Of a stretch of DNA of 64,000 nt, positions 17,816 through 26,292 are shown piece after piece (position 1 is the stretch's first letter; each line of letters begins with the position of its first letter). Location: assembly GCF_003999975.1 (NCBI RefSeq), contig NZ_RJAC01000012.1, positions 62,001 through 126,000 on the forward strand. Direction: 5' to 3'. This stretch comes from Actinoplanes solisilvae. Lineage in GTDB: Bacteria > Actinomycetota > Actinomycetes > Mycobacteriales > Micromonosporaceae. The notes beneath the pieces were generated by a model that worked only from the letters and a program-made list of their open reading frames with translations, did no database searches and was not told the origin of the DNA. The position numbers were made by a program, and so were the translations under genes.

Positions 17816-18457
17816 TCACTCAGCCAGGGGTAACTCGATAGTGTGAGCGGTGTGCGACGCCTTGGTGGCCAGGTAACGCACGTTCGCCGCCGACATGTGC
17901 ACGCCGGTCGGCACGCGCTGAGCGACCTCGATGCCGCACTTCTCGAGCTGGACGGCCTTGTCGGGGTTGTTGCTCAGCAGCCTGATGCGGTCGGCGCCGA
18001 GCGCGAGCAGCATCTGGGCGGCGGCGGTGTAGTCGCGTTCGTCCTCGCCGCGGCCCAGCGCCACGTTCGCCTCGTAGGTGTCGAGCCCGGCGTCCTGCAG
18101 GGCGTAGGCGTCGAGCTTGGCGTAGAGCCCGATGCCGCGTCCCTCCTGGCGCAGGTAGAGCAGGAACCCGCCCTGCTCCGCGATGCGCTCGGCGGCCTCG
18201 CGCAGTTGCGGCCCGCAGTCGCAGCGCTGGCTGCCGAAGACGTCGCCGGTCAGGCACTCGCTGTGCGGCCGGACCATCAACGGCCGGCCCCCGGCGGCGG
18301 ACTTCTTCAGCGCCCGCTGCCAGTCGCCCAGGCCGAGGGCCAGATGCTCCTTGCCGTCGACGAGCCCGTCGAAGGTCATCACACGAGCGGTCGTGGTGAA
18401 ACCGTCCCCGAAACGCAGGGGGACGGTCACCTGCTGCCGCACCGTGGCTTTCAACAT
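17816..18457 (-). CDS. ribA: GTP cyclohydrolase II
   Basis: A 213-residue stand-alone GTP cyclohydrolase II without a fused RibB domain. It opens GTP to 2,5-diamino-6-ribosylamino-pyrimidinone 5'-phosphate, formate and pyrophosphate. Zinc ligands are Cys68, Cys79 and Cys81 (HSECLTGDVFGSQRCDCG); the GTP/catalytic loop is RQEGRGIGL, and the active-site tyrosine in AYALQD is kept at residue 118, so full activity is expected. AGGAGGA lies just upstream of the ATG. It is divergent from a RibD-type reductase gene, and the pathway's usual ribB, ribE and ribH are absent. Together with nearby pterin-like genes, this suggests a special-purpose enzyme. Confidence 0.92.
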   Translation of the reverse strand: MLKATVRQQVTVPLRFGDGFTTTARVMTFDGLVDGKEHLALGLGDWQRALKKSAAGGRPLMVRPHSECLTGDVFGSQRCDCGPQLREAAERIAEQGGFLLYLRQEGRGIGLYAKLDAYALQDAGLDTYEANVALGRGEDERDYTAAAQMLLALGADRIRLLSNNPDKAVQLEKCGIEVAQRVPTGVHMSAANVRYLATKASHTAHTIELPLAE

Positions 18458-18605
18458 CGGTCCTCCTCGTTGGTTCCCCGCTGATCCGCTATACCCACCG
18501 CACCGCAATCAGGCCCGCGAACGTGCCAGTAATCGTGTCGCGGATTATCTTGGACGCAACTGTTCGACCAGGGTGACGATCGTCGCTCATACGGAGGCGT
18601 CATCG

Positions 18606-19298
18606 GTGGTTCAGCGTCCTTACACCTTGCTGAGCTGCGGCATGTCCATCGATGGATACTTGGACGACGCCGAGCAGGAGCGACTGCTGCTTTCGAACGA
18701 TGCGGATTTCGACCGCGTCGACGCAGTTCGTAGCGGTTGTGACGCGATCCTGGTCGGCGCGGCCACCATCCGGCAGGACAACCCGCGGCTGCAGGTGCGC
18801 TCGGCCGAGCGGCGTGCGGCCCGCGTCGCCCGCGGCGAAGCGCCCAACCCGCTCAAGGTCACCGTGACCGCGCGCTGCGACATCGACCCCGAGGCGCGGT
18901 TCTTCAGCGTGGGCGACGTCGACAAGCTCGTCTACTGCACGTCGGCGTCCTACGACTCGGCGCGCGAACGGCTCGGCCAGGTCGCCACGGTCGTCGACGG
19001 CGGCGACCCGATCGACCTGCACCTGGTCATGGACGACCTGTCCGCACGCGGCGTGCGCCGGCTCATGGTCGAGGGCGGCGGAACGATGCACACGCAGTTC
19101 CTGACCGAGGGTCTGGCCGACGAGCTGCAACTGGTGGTGGCGCCGTTCTTCGTGGGCGACTCGCGGGCGCCGCGCTTCGTCAGCGACGGCGACTTCCCGT
19201 GGGGCCCGAGCAGCCGGGCCACCCTGGCCGAGGTCCGTCAGATCGGCGACGTGGTGCTGCTGCGCTACGCCCTGACCGACCGCTTCGACGCGGGCTGA
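18606..19298 (+). CDS. RibD C-terminal-type (DHFR-fold) reductase
   Basis: A 230-residue protein with the RibD_C/dihydrofolate-reductase fold and no deaminase domain. Visible signatures are LSCGMSIDGYL at the N terminus, GCDAILVGAATIRQDNPRL, and the NADPH-binding VEGGGTMHTQFL. In riboflavin synthesis this domain reduces the ribosylamino sugar of the GTP cyclohydrolase II product to ribitylamino. GGAGG eight bases upstream sets the GTG start. The divergent arrangement with ribA, about 150 bases apart, suggests shared control and that the reductase uses the RibA product directly. A terminator hairpin follows. Confidence 0.85.
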   Translation: MVQRPYTLLSCGMSIDGYLDDAEQERLLLSNDADFDRVDAVRSGCDAILVGAATIRQDNPRLQVRSAERRAARVARGEAPNPLKVTVTARCDIDPEARFFSVGDVDKLVYCTSASYDSARERLGQVATVVDGGDPIDLHLVMDDLSARGVRRLMVEGGGTMHTQFLTEGLADELQLVVAPFFVGDSRAPRFVSDGDFPWGPSSRATLAEVRQIGDVVLLRYALTDRFDAG

Positions 19299-19304
19299 GC
19301 ATTC

Positions 19305-19332
19305 CCGGCCCGGAGTCGCGGCTCCGGGCCGG
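19305..19332. terminator. bidirectional-type terminator between convergent genes
   Basis: A perfect 11-base inverted repeat (CCGGCCCGGAG and its complement) with a six-base loop starts six bases after the reductase stop and lies about 40 bases past the end of the convergent membrane-protein gene. It could end transcription from both sides. Confidence 0.65.
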
Positions 19333-19373
19333 TGGAGAGCCGCTACGTCGCGGCGTGAATGGTGGGGCATCCG

Positions 19374-20459
19374 TTATGCGCCGGCACGCGCCAGTTCGCG
19401 GTCCAGCGGCCACTGCGCCGCACCCGCCGGGGCGGGCGAGACCGGGACGATGGGCAGTGCGGCAGGAAGCGCGGGCAGCACACCGTAGGGGGCCGGGGAA
19501 GTCGGGGCGGTGAAGCGCAGCGCCAGCGCCACCCGCACCCGGGCAGCACCTCGGGCCAGCAGGACGACCGCGCCGGGCAGCGCCGCGACGAAGGCGAACA
19601 CGCCGTAGACGACCGCGATGGTCAGGCCCTGCGTCGCGCTCAGGCCGGCCGCGCCGAACGCCCACGCGGTCACCGCCTCACGGGGACCCCAGCCGCCCAC
19701 GTTCAGGGGCAGCGACATGGCCAGCAGCGCGAGCAGCATCAGCGGCGCGAGCCGGGTCAGGGACGCCGACGAGCCGGCCGCGCGGGCCGCGACCACAAAG
19801 GTCGCCAGGTGCCCGGCCAGCACGACCACCGAGGCCAGCGTGACCCCGGGCCAGTTGCGGCGCGACAGCAGGCCGGTGCGGATCTCCGCGGCCCCCGTGC
19901 GGACGGCGGCCGCGACCCGCGAGCCGCCCTGGCGCAGCTGACGGCAGGCCAGCAGCACCAGCACGACGCCGGCCAGAACAGCGGAAACGACGATGGCGAC
20001 GGTGAGGCCGTGCCGTTGCAGCACGGTCAGCACGGGGGAGGGCACCGTGAGCAGCACGGTCACGCCGACGCCGAGGAGAACGAGCTGACCGGCGGTCCGT
20101 TCGAGCACCACCGCTCGTACGCTCTTGGCCACGTCACCCTCGTCGCGCCCGTGCTGGACGGCCCGGTCGACGTCGCCGAGCACCCCGCCGGGCAGCGCCG
20201 CGTTGAGGAACAGCGCCTTGTAGTAGTCGGCCACCGCCGCGCGGAACGAGAGTCGCAGGCCGAGCCCGCGGGCCACCAGGCACCACCGCCACGCGCTGAA
20301 CACCGTCGTGACCACGCCGATGCCGAAAGCCAGCGACAGGGCGGGCCACGAGATCACCCGCAGGCCGTCGAGGAAGGCGCCGGTCCCGAGCCGCCACAGA
20401 AGGAAAGCCAGGATCCCGGCTCCACCCAGGATCCTTGCCCAAGCCCAGATTCGCGCCAC
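19374..20459 (-). CDS. integral membrane protein, LPG synthase TM/UPF0104 family
   Basis: A 361-residue protein with about eight transmembrane helices in the pattern of the UPF0104/AglD/MprF membrane domain. Family signatures are WRWCLVARGLGL, DYYKALFLNAALPGGVLGDVDRAVQHGRD and SLPLNVGGWGPREA. These domains flip or modify lipid-linked substrates. There is no aminoacyltransferase domain, so lysyl-phosphatidylglycerol synthesis is not implied. It is the last gene of the dehydrogenase-PTPS-glycosyltransferase-methyltransferase run, 61 bases after the methyltransferase, and could move the glycosylated product across the membrane. The C-terminal 60 residues are Pro/Ala-rich. Confidence 0.8.
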   Translation of the reverse strand: MARIWAWARILGGAGILAFLLWRLGTGAFLDGLRVISWPALSLAFGIGVVTTVFSAWRWCLVARGLGLRLSFRAAVADYYKALFLNAALPGGVLGDVDRAVQHGRDEGDVAKSVRAVVLERTAGQLVLLGVGVTVLLTVPSPVLTVLQRHGLTVAIVVSAVLAGVVLVLLACRQLRQGGSRVAAAVRTGAAEIRTGLLSRRNWPGVTLASVVVLAGHLATFVVAARAAGSSASLTRLAPLMLLALLAMSLPLNVGGWGPREAVTAWAFGAAGLSATQGLTIAVVYGVFAFVAALPGAVVLLARGAARVRVALALRFTAPTSPAPYGVLPALPAALPIVPVSPAPAGAAQWPLDRELARAGA

Positions 20460-20520
20460 GTTGCCGTTCCCTTCGTTGTGCCCGTCCTTCCCCTAGTACG
20501 CCAGGACAGGCACAAAGGGT

Positions 20521-21288
20521 TCAGCCGAAGACCGCCAAAAGATCGACATGTCCGACCGACACGCTCGGCAGGTGCTCCAGCCGCCCGCTCAGATAGCCGT
20601 CGAGCGCGAGGGAGGGGTCCTGTTGCTGGGCCGCACCCACCCAGCCGCGCAGCCATTCCGCGGTCAACTCGGGCAACGCGGGCCCGAGCTGCCACGGGCT
20701 CGGCCGGGTCACCACCGTCGCGCCCGCCTTCTCGAAGGCCTTGACCGCGTACGCCGGAGCGTCCGGACCGAGCAGCCGACGCTCTCCCACCGTACGTCGC
20801 TGGTGGGCGTCGAACGCGGCGGCGACCGTCGAGTCTTCCGGCCGGGCCGGGTCGAGCGTGACCTCCCCGGCGACCGAGAGCGTGAACAGCGCCGCCACCC
20901 CCGCCGTGGCGAGCACTCCGGCCAGCGCGTCGATCTCGCCCTCGGTGAGCAGGTCGAGCAGCGCCGAGCAGGTCACCAGGTCGGTGCCGTCCAGGTCGGC
21001 CACCCTGAGCGCGGTCACATCACCGAGTGCGCCCTCGACGCTGACCCCCGGGATCCGCACGTGCGAGGTCGCGTAGTGCAGCAGCTTCGGGTCGCGGTCG
21101 GCCAGGATCCAGTGCTGCGGGGTCTCCAGCCGTGGGGCGAGCCATCGGGCCATCGAGCCGGTGCCGCACCCCAGGTCACGCACCACGTGCACCGGCCTCG
21201 GCACCAGGTCGACCAGGTCGGCGGCGCGGGCCGCGGCGTCGGCGGGTTCGCGCAGGCCGAGCCAGGACTCGCTGAACTCTCCGGTCAT
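20521..21288 (-). CDS. class I SAM-dependent methyltransferase
   Basis: A 255-residue methyltransferase. Motif I is VRDLGCGTGSMARWLAPRL near residues 36-54, followed by HWILADRDPKLL (acidic end of strand 2) and DLVTCSALLDLLTEGEID. The C-terminal half carries an aromatic-rich segment (RPSPWQLGPALPELTAEWLRGWVGAA) that may bind the acceptor. Its ATG overlaps the glycosyltransferase stop by four bases (ATGA), so it is translationally coupled within the operon. The acceptor is unknown; context suggests a pterin- or pyrimidine-derived glycoside. Confidence 0.85.
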   Translation of the reverse strand: MTGEFSESWLGLREPADAAARAADLVDLVPRPVHVVRDLGCGTGSMARWLAPRLETPQHWILADRDPKLLHYATSHVRIPGVSVEGALGDVTALRVADLDGTDLVTCSALLDLLTEGEIDALAGVLATAGVAALFTLSVAGEVTLDPARPEDSTVAAAFDAHQRRTVGERRLLGPDAPAYAVKAFEKAGATVVTRPSPWQLGPALPELTAEWLRGWVGAAQQQDPSLALDGYLSGRLEHLPSVSVGHVDLLAVFG

Positions 21289-22313
21289 TGGGGGTCTCCT
21301 TCACGGACGGCGGTGGACAGCCTTCGTGCGGTCTCGTCCCACGTCGGGAGGGTTTCCCGCCGGGCACGGGCGGCGGCGCGCAGGCGTTCGCGCAGCGCCG
21401 GGTCGGTGAGCCAGGCCCGCAGCGCGGTGGCGAGGGCGGCCTGGTCGTCGGGCGGGATCAACATGCCGGGCACTGTGCCGTCCGGCGCCGTCCCCAGCGC
21501 CTCGGGCACCCCGCCGACGTCCGTGGCCAGCACCGGGACCCCGCGGGCGAGCGCCTCGGTCACTACCATGCCGTAGGTCTCGGCCCGCGAGGGCAGAACA
21601 AAGAGATCACTGCCCGCGTACGCGGCCTCGAGCGCGTCGCCGCCCAGGGGGCCCACGAACCGCAGGCGGGGGTCGGCGTGCGGGACGGGCCGTGTCAGCG
21701 CCCCGGCGAACACGCACTCCCAGTCGAGCCCGGTCAGGTCGTTCTCGAGCGCTCCGACCAGCAGGTCCTGCCCCTTGCGGGGACTGACCGAGGCCACGCA
21801 GAGCAGCCGTCGCCCGCTGGGGTCGGGAACGGCGACCGGAGCCGGCGAGACCCCTGGCGCGGCCACCGCCACATGCGGCAAATCGTGCATCTCGCGCACT
21901 CGGGCCGCCGCCGCGTCGCTGGTCGCGATCACCGCCGAGGCCAGGTGCAGGGTCTTCCGCTCCCGGGCACGCAACGACGTCGCCACCGCGGGGTCGAGTC
22001 CCGTCTCGTCGCTCAGGGGCAGGTGCACGAGGACCGCGAACCGCAGCCGGTGGGCGTGCGGCTCGAGGATCTCCGGCACCCCGCAGCCCACGAGTCCGTC
22101 CACCAGCACGGTGGCATTATCCGGAATGCCGGACAACGCCGCGACTAGTGCCCGGCGCGCCGATTCGTCCGGAACGGGCCAGGAGCCGTTGACCGCGAGC
22201 TCGTGCACGTCCGGGAGCAGGCCCAGCACCGTACGGTCGTAGCGGTTGCCGCCGCTGGGCGTGGCCGGGTCGTCGATGCCGCCCGGCAGCACGGCCCACA
22301 GCGGAAACGTCAC
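21285..22313 (-). CDS. GT4-family glycosyltransferase
   Basis: A 342-residue GT-B fold glycosyltransferase. The C-terminal nucleotide-sugar domain shows LLCVASVSPRKGQDLLVGAL, the GSDLFVLPSRAETYGMVVTEALARGVPVLATDVGG signature with its E-x7-E motif, and a closing helix. The N-terminal acceptor domain is shorter than usual. It starts at a GTG that overlaps the upstream PTPS-like gene by four bases and overlaps the methyltransferase gene by four bases. It should transfer a sugar from a nucleotide donor to the product of this gene cluster; neither donor nor acceptor can be read from sequence. Confidence 0.88.
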   Translation of the reverse strand: MTFPLWAVLPGGIDDPATPSGGNRYDRTVLGLLPDVHELAVNGSWPVPDESARRALVAALSGIPDNATVLVDGLVGCGVPEILEPHAHRLRFAVLVHLPLSDETGLDPAVATSLRARERKTLHLASAVIATSDAAAARVREMHDLPHVAVAAPGVSPAPVAVPDPSGRRLLCVASVSPRKGQDLLVGALENDLTGLDWECVFAGALTRPVPHADPRLRFVGPLGGDALEAAYAGSDLFVLPSRAETYGMVVTEALARGVPVLATDVGGVPEALGTAPDGTVPGMLIPPDDQAALATALRAWLTDPALRERLRAAARARRETLPTWDETARRLSTAVREGDPQ

Positions 22314-22708
22314 AGATCGCGCTCGTACGAGGCCCAGGCGATGTGCGACTCGTGCAGGGTGAGCGTCAGCCCGGTCAGCCCGCTCGCGCCCGGACCCAGG
22401 TCGCCCTTGGCGATCTTGTCGGCCAGCCGGTCGGCGATGACCTTGGCCAGGTACTCCGTCGACGTGTTGATGCCCAGGAAGTCGGGCTCGTCGTCGAGGT
22501 TGCGGTAGCTCAGCCCGCCGCAGATCGCGTGCAGCTCCTGGCTCGCGAGGCCGATGTCGACGACGATGTTGTCCTCGTCGAGCTCGGGCCGGCGGAAGGT
22601 GGCGTCCACCACGAAGGTCGCGCCGTGCAGCTTCTGCGCCGGTCCGAAGACCTCGCCGGAGAAGCTGTGCGCGATCATGATGTGGTCGCGGACGGTGATG
22701 CTGAACAA
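22310..22708 (-). CDS. 6-pyruvoyl-tetrahydropterin synthase/QueD-like protein, divergent active site
   Basis: A 132-residue T-fold protein with the PTPS/QueD layout: an N-terminal strand with AHSF (zinc histidine 14), the KLHGATF segment, VVDIGLASQELHAICGGLSYRNLDD, INTSTEYLAKVIADRL and a C-terminal LHESHIAWASYE. The usual HGH zinc pair reads HGA here, so His28 is kept but the third zinc ligand is alanine at 30, and no catalytic cysteine precedes it. Classic pterin-side-chain or carboxy-tetrahydropterin chemistry is therefore doubtful. It sits five bases after the dehydrogenase and overlaps the glycosyltransferase. Confidence 0.82.
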   Translation of the reverse strand: MFSITVRDHIMIAHSFSGEVFGPAQKLHGATFVVDATFRRPELDEDNIVVDIGLASQELHAICGGLSYRNLDDEPDFLGINTSTEYLAKVIADRLADKIAKGDLGPGASGLTGLTLTLHESHIAWASYERDL

Positions 22709-22713
22709 GAGCT

Positions 22714-23688
22714 CTACTCCTCGGGATAGTCGATCACGTGGCAGAGGGCCGGGAGGCTGCCGTCGGCCAGGCGGGGCAGCACCTCGGGAAGCTCGGCGAA
22801 GGGCGAATGCCCGGTGACGAGCGCCTCGAACCGCTCGTCCTTCAGCAGTTCGAGAGACAGGGCGAGACGTTCGGCGTACGAGCGGTTGCGGCCGGGCACG
22901 ATGCCGCCGACCTGGCTGCCGCGCACGGTCAGCCGGCGCGAGTGGAAGAACTCACCGAGCGGCACGCTGACCTGCTTGTCGCCGTACCAGCTCAGCTCGA
23001 CGACGGTGCCCTCGGTGGCCAGCAGCTCCAGCGACCGGGTCAGCCCGGCCGACGTCGCGCTGGCGTGAATCACCAGGTCACAGCCGCCGAGAGCGTCGTC
23101 CGGAAGGGCAAACTCCGCGCCCAGACGGGCAGCCAGGGCGGCGCGCCCCGCGTCGACGTCGACGAGCTGCAGGCGTACGCCGGGAAACCGCGCGAGAATC
23201 GCAGCGGCGGACCCACCCACCATGCCCGCGCCGACCACGGCGATGCGGTCACCGACCAGCGGACGCGCGTCCCACAGGGCGTTGACCGCGGTCTCGACCG
23301 TCCCGGCGAGGACGGCCCGGTGCGCCGGCACGCCGTCGGGCACGACAGTGACCATGTGGGCCGGTGCGATAAAGCGGGTCTGGTGGGTATAGAGGCTGAA
23401 GACGGTGCGCCCGAGCAGTTCGGGCGGCCCCTGTTCGACCACGCCGACATTGAGATAGCCGTACTTGACCGGGGCGGGGAACTCGCCCTCCTGGAAGGGA
23501 GCACGCATGGCCGACCACTGGCTCTCGGGCACCCGGCCGGTGAACACGAGAGTCTCGGTTCCCCTGCTCACGCCCGTGTGAAGGGTGCGGACGAGAACCT
23601 CGCCGGGCCCCGGCTCGGGCACCTCGACCGGGCGGATCTCACCCCGGCCCGGCTCGGCCAGCCAGAAGGCGAAGCCGTCACTCGTCAT
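22714..23688 (-). CDS. BchC-like zinc-type medium-chain dehydrogenase
   Basis: A 324-residue MDR-superfamily oxidoreductase. The usual first catalytic-zinc cysteine context reads HTGVSRGTET, with Ser in place of Cys, and the four-cysteine structural zinc loop is missing. The nucleotide-binding site is AVVGAGMVGGSAAAIL near residue 155, with an acidic DVD at the end of strand 2 favouring NAD. Chlorophyll-pathway BchC-type enzymes share the SRGTE variant. The ATG follows AGGG by about nine bases. It is the first gene of the minus-strand operon and divergent from the CDP-alcohol phosphotransferase. It probably oxidises or reduces a cluster intermediate. Confidence 0.8.
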   Translation of the reverse strand: MTSDGFAFWLAEPGRGEIRPVEVPEPGPGEVLVRTLHTGVSRGTETLVFTGRVPESQWSAMRAPFQEGEFPAPVKYGYLNVGVVEQGPPELLGRTVFSLYTHQTRFIAPAHMVTVVPDGVPAHRAVLAGTVETAVNALWDARPLVGDRIAVVGAGMVGGSAAAILARFPGVRLQLVDVDAGRAALAARLGAEFALPDDALGGCDLVIHASATSAGLTRSLELLATEGTVVELSWYGDKQVSVPLGEFFHSRRLTVRGSQVGGIVPGRNRSYAERLALSLELLKDERFEALVTGHSPFAELPEVLPRLADGSLPALCHVIDYPEE

Positions 23689-23792
23689 GGGGTTGTTCCC
23701 TCCGCCCACTGAACCGATCGCGCGTCACGGCCGTGTAATGCCCTGACGACGGCAACCATACGCGGCGGCCGATCTTGCACATGGAGGCCACG

Positions 23793-24563
23793 GTGACTTC
23801 AGTAACCGCACCGAGCAGCGACTCTTCTCGCGCCCCGGTGGTCGGCCTGGCTGCTCAACTCGCCCTGCTGGCCCTGCTCGGCAGCACTTTGGGGCTCACC
23901 GCGACCGGCCTGATCGGCGGCGCGGCGTACGGTCTGGTCCTCTGCGGTCTGCTCGGCGCCGGGCTCGGCCGCGCCGGTCTGCACACCATCGGCGCGGCCA
24001 ACGCGGTGACCCTGGCCCGCGCGATCCTCGTCGGCGGCGTGACCGCGATGGTGATCACCTCGTTCAGCCAGCCGGTCAGCATGCCCGTCCTGGTCGCGAT
24101 CGCCGGTGTGGCGCTCGCCCTCGACGGCGTGGACGGTCAGGTGGCCCGGCGCACCGGCACCACGACGGCGCTCGGCGCCCGCTTCGACATGGAGATCGAC
24201 GCGTTCCTGATCCTGGTCCTGAGCGTCTACGCCGGTGACCGGTTCGGCTGGTGGTGGGTGGCGATCGGCGTCTTCCGGTACGCCTTCGTGGCCGCCGCCT
24301 GGGCGCTGCCGTGGCTCAACGCCGCGTTGCCGCCCCGCTTCTCCCGGAAGGTCGTCGCCGCGCTGCAGGGCGTCATCCTGGCCCTGGCCACGGCCGACCT
24401 GCTGCCCCCGCCGCTGACACAGGTCGCGCTGGCCGTCGCGCTCGGGTCGCTGACCTGGTCGTTCGGCTCCGACATCCAGTGGCTCTTCCGCGCCTCGCGC
24501 ATCCGCGCGGCGGCCCGCACCCGCTGGGCGGCCCCGCAGCGCCGCCCCGCCCTCGCGCACTGA
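23793..24563 (+). CDS. CDP-alcohol phosphatidyltransferase family protein
   Basis: A 256-residue membrane enzyme. The full CDP-alcohol phosphotransferase signature is present with all four aspartates: DGVDGQVARR, then seven residues, then GARFDMEID, around residues 115-140. About six transmembrane helices surround it. GGAGG five bases before the GTG marks this start; ATG at 23781 is an alternative. These enzymes transfer a phosphoalcohol from a CDP-alcohol to a second hydroxyl. It is divergent from the dehydrogenase-to-flippase operon, with under 110 bases between, so a shared regulatory region is likely. A hairpin terminator follows. Confidence 0.88.
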   Translation: MTSVTAPSSDSSRAPVVGLAAQLALLALLGSTLGLTATGLIGGAAYGLVLCGLLGAGLGRAGLHTIGAANAVTLARAILVGGVTAMVITSFSQPVSMPVLVAIAGVALALDGVDGQVARRTGTTTALGARFDMEIDAFLILVLSVYAGDRFGWWWVAIGVFRYAFVAAAWALPWLNAALPPRFSRKVVAALQGVILALATADLLPPPLTQVALAVALGSLTWSFGSDIQWLFRASRIRAAARTRWAAPQRRPALAH

Positions 24564-24625
24564 TCCCGCCGGGTGGTGGCTGCTCCGCGTCGCCGCCCGC
24601 CCCGCGCCTCCATCCCGCCCCCGAG

Positions 24626-24663
24626 CCACGCCCGCCGCGCACGGTCCCGCGCGGTGGGCGTGG
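24626..24663. terminator. terminator hairpin between convergent genes
   Basis: A 15-base stem (CCACGCCCGCCGCGC against its complement with one mismatch) and an eight-base loop lie between the stops of the phosphotransferase and the cobalamin-binding protein genes, about 10 bases from the latter. It lacks a U-run and could work for both directions. Confidence 0.6.
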
Positions 24664-24672
24664 TGTCCCCGC

Positions 24673-25554
24673 TCAATTGACGCGGGCCGCCGCGCCCGGC
24701 GGGGACGGAACGACATCCGGGTGCAGGATCGCCGCGATCGCCTCGACGCCGTCGACCAGCCGCGGGCCGGGACGCACGATCAGACCGTCGGCGTCGAGCG
24801 CCCACACCTGGGCGTCCGGGAAGTGCGGCACGACCCGGCGGGCCTGCTCGATCGCCCCGTCGAGGTGGAAGCCGCACGGCGTGACCAGCACGATCTCGGG
24901 CGCGGGGGCGGCCATGTCCTCGTACGTGGTCTGGACCGATCTCTTTCCCCCGTTCGCCGCGACCGGATCGCCGCCGGCCGCGGTCACCAGGTCGGGAACC
25001 CAGTGGCCGGCGCTGAACGGTGGGTCGACCCACTCGACGACCGTGACCCGCGGCCGGGCCCGCCCCGCGACGGCGGTGGCCACTCGATCCAGGCGGGCCC
25101 GCAACTCGCTGATCAACTTCTCGGCGCGCTCGGGAACCCCGGCGGCGATGCCCACCTCGCGGATCGTGCCCAGCACCTCGTCGAGCGAGTACGGGTCGAG
25201 CGAGACGACGTCGGCGCGGCAGCCGAGATGGTCGAGCGCATCGGTGACGTGACCCGACGGCAGGGCACAGACGCGGCACAGGTCCTGCGTCAGGATCAGG
25301 TCGGGAGCCAGGCCGGCGAGCGCGTCGGCGTGCAACGTGTAGAGGTCGCCGCCCTCCTCCAGCCGTCCTCGGACGTACGCGTCGATCTCGCCCGGCGTCA
25401 TGCCGCGCGTGTCACGGCCGCCCACCACGACGGTCTTCTCCGTACGGGCCGAGGGCGGCTCGTCGCACTCGAAGGTCACGCCGACCAGGTCGTCGCCCAG
25501 CCCGAGGGCGTAGACGATCTCGGTGGCCGACGGCAGCAGGGAAACCAGGCGCAT
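24673..25554 (-). CDS. cobalamin-binding periplasmic-fold protein (BtuF-like), no signal peptide
   Basis: A 293-residue protein with the class III substrate-binding fold. It starts RLVSLLPSATEIVYALGLGDDLVGVT, a hallmark of cobalamin/corrinoid-binding BtuF relatives, and has LAPDLILTQDLCRVCALP and the helix DEVLGTIREVGIAAGVPERAEKL. There is no signal peptide or lipobox, so it is likely cytoplasmic, like a known stand-alone family in actinobacteria. No permease or ATPase genes are adjacent. A cobalamin biosynthesis operon lies about 8 kb downstream. The role may be corrinoid binding rather than transport. Confidence 0.8.
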   Translation of the reverse strand: MRLVSLLPSATEIVYALGLGDDLVGVTFECDEPPSARTEKTVVVGGRDTRGMTPGEIDAYVRGRLEEGGDLYTLHADALAGLAPDLILTQDLCRVCALPSGHVTDALDHLGCRADVVSLDPYSLDEVLGTIREVGIAAGVPERAEKLISELRARLDRVATAVAGRARPRVTVVEWVDPPFSAGHWVPDLVTAAGGDPVAANGGKRSVQTTYEDMAAPAPEIVLVTPCGFHLDGAIEQARRVVPHFPDAQVWALDADGLIVRPGPRLVDGVEAIAAILHPDVVPSPPGAAARVN

Positions 25555-25692
25555 GCCACCATCCTGCCCCGGGGCATCGGCCGAAAGTCATAGGCCGGGT
25601 ACGGGATCCGGTCCGGTGGCCGATGTTCCGGCGGCGCCGCGCCGCGATGCTGGTCCCATCGCGCTCTCACCGCGCCGAACAGGGGGACACCG

Positions 25693-26286
25693 ATGACGAC
25701 GGCACCGCTCGCGCACACGGACGTGATCGTCCTGGACTATCTGGCCGCGCTCTGGTCGCAGAGCGAGGACCTCTCACCCGAGCTGCGCGACGAGCTGATG
25801 ACCACCGTCGCCGACTACGTCGCCATGCGGCGCACCTCGGCGTCGCCGCTCGAGGACGCCGCCGAGATCGTGAACCGCTTAGGGCCGCCGGAGTCGCTCG
25901 TCGCGGCGGCCAGACGCGGCCACCTGCCCCCGCACCTGCGGCTGCCCGCCCTGGTCCCGCCGCCGCCCGCGCCGGCCACGATCACCGGGGGAGCGGCCGA
26001 GTTCACGGCGGTCGGCCTGATGACGGCCGGCTCGTTCGTGCTGCCGGGCGTCGCGCCGGTCGCCGGGATGCTGATGGCCAGCGCCTCGCCGCACTGGACC
26101 CCGGCCGAGAAGGCCCTCGCCTGGTTCGTCGTGCTCGGCTCGGGCGCCGCGGCCCTCGCCATCGGCTTCATCTTCGCCCTGGCCGGGGCGGGCGGCGCCG
26201 CCGTCATGCTGTTCTGCTACCTGGCCGCGGCCGGCGGCGGGGTCTTCGCGGGGATGCGCCTGCTCGACCGGGTGCGCCACCGCTGA
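25693..26286 (+). CDS. HAAS/DUF1700-type membrane protein
   Basis: A 197-residue protein. The N-terminal 75 residues form a helical HAAS-type signalling domain (VIVLDYLAALWSQSEDLSPELRDELMTTV and LEDAAEIVNRLGPPESLVAAARRG). A Pro-rich linker follows, then four hydrophobic segments (for example ALAWFVVLGSGAAALAIGFIFALAGAGG). HAAS domains in bacteria are usually paired with PadR regulators; none is adjacent. GGGGACACC lies ahead of the ATG. Function unknown beyond probable membrane-associated signalling. Confidence 0.65.
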   Translation: MTTAPLAHTDVIVLDYLAALWSQSEDLSPELRDELMTTVADYVAMRRTSASPLEDAAEIVNRLGPPESLVAAARRGHLPPHLRLPALVPPPPAPATITGGAAEFTAVGLMTAGSFVLPGVAPVAGMLMASASPHWTPAEKALAWFVVLGSGAAALAIGFIFALAGAGGAAVMLFCYLAAAGGGVFAGMRLLDRVRHR

Positions 26287-26292
26287 CCCCGT

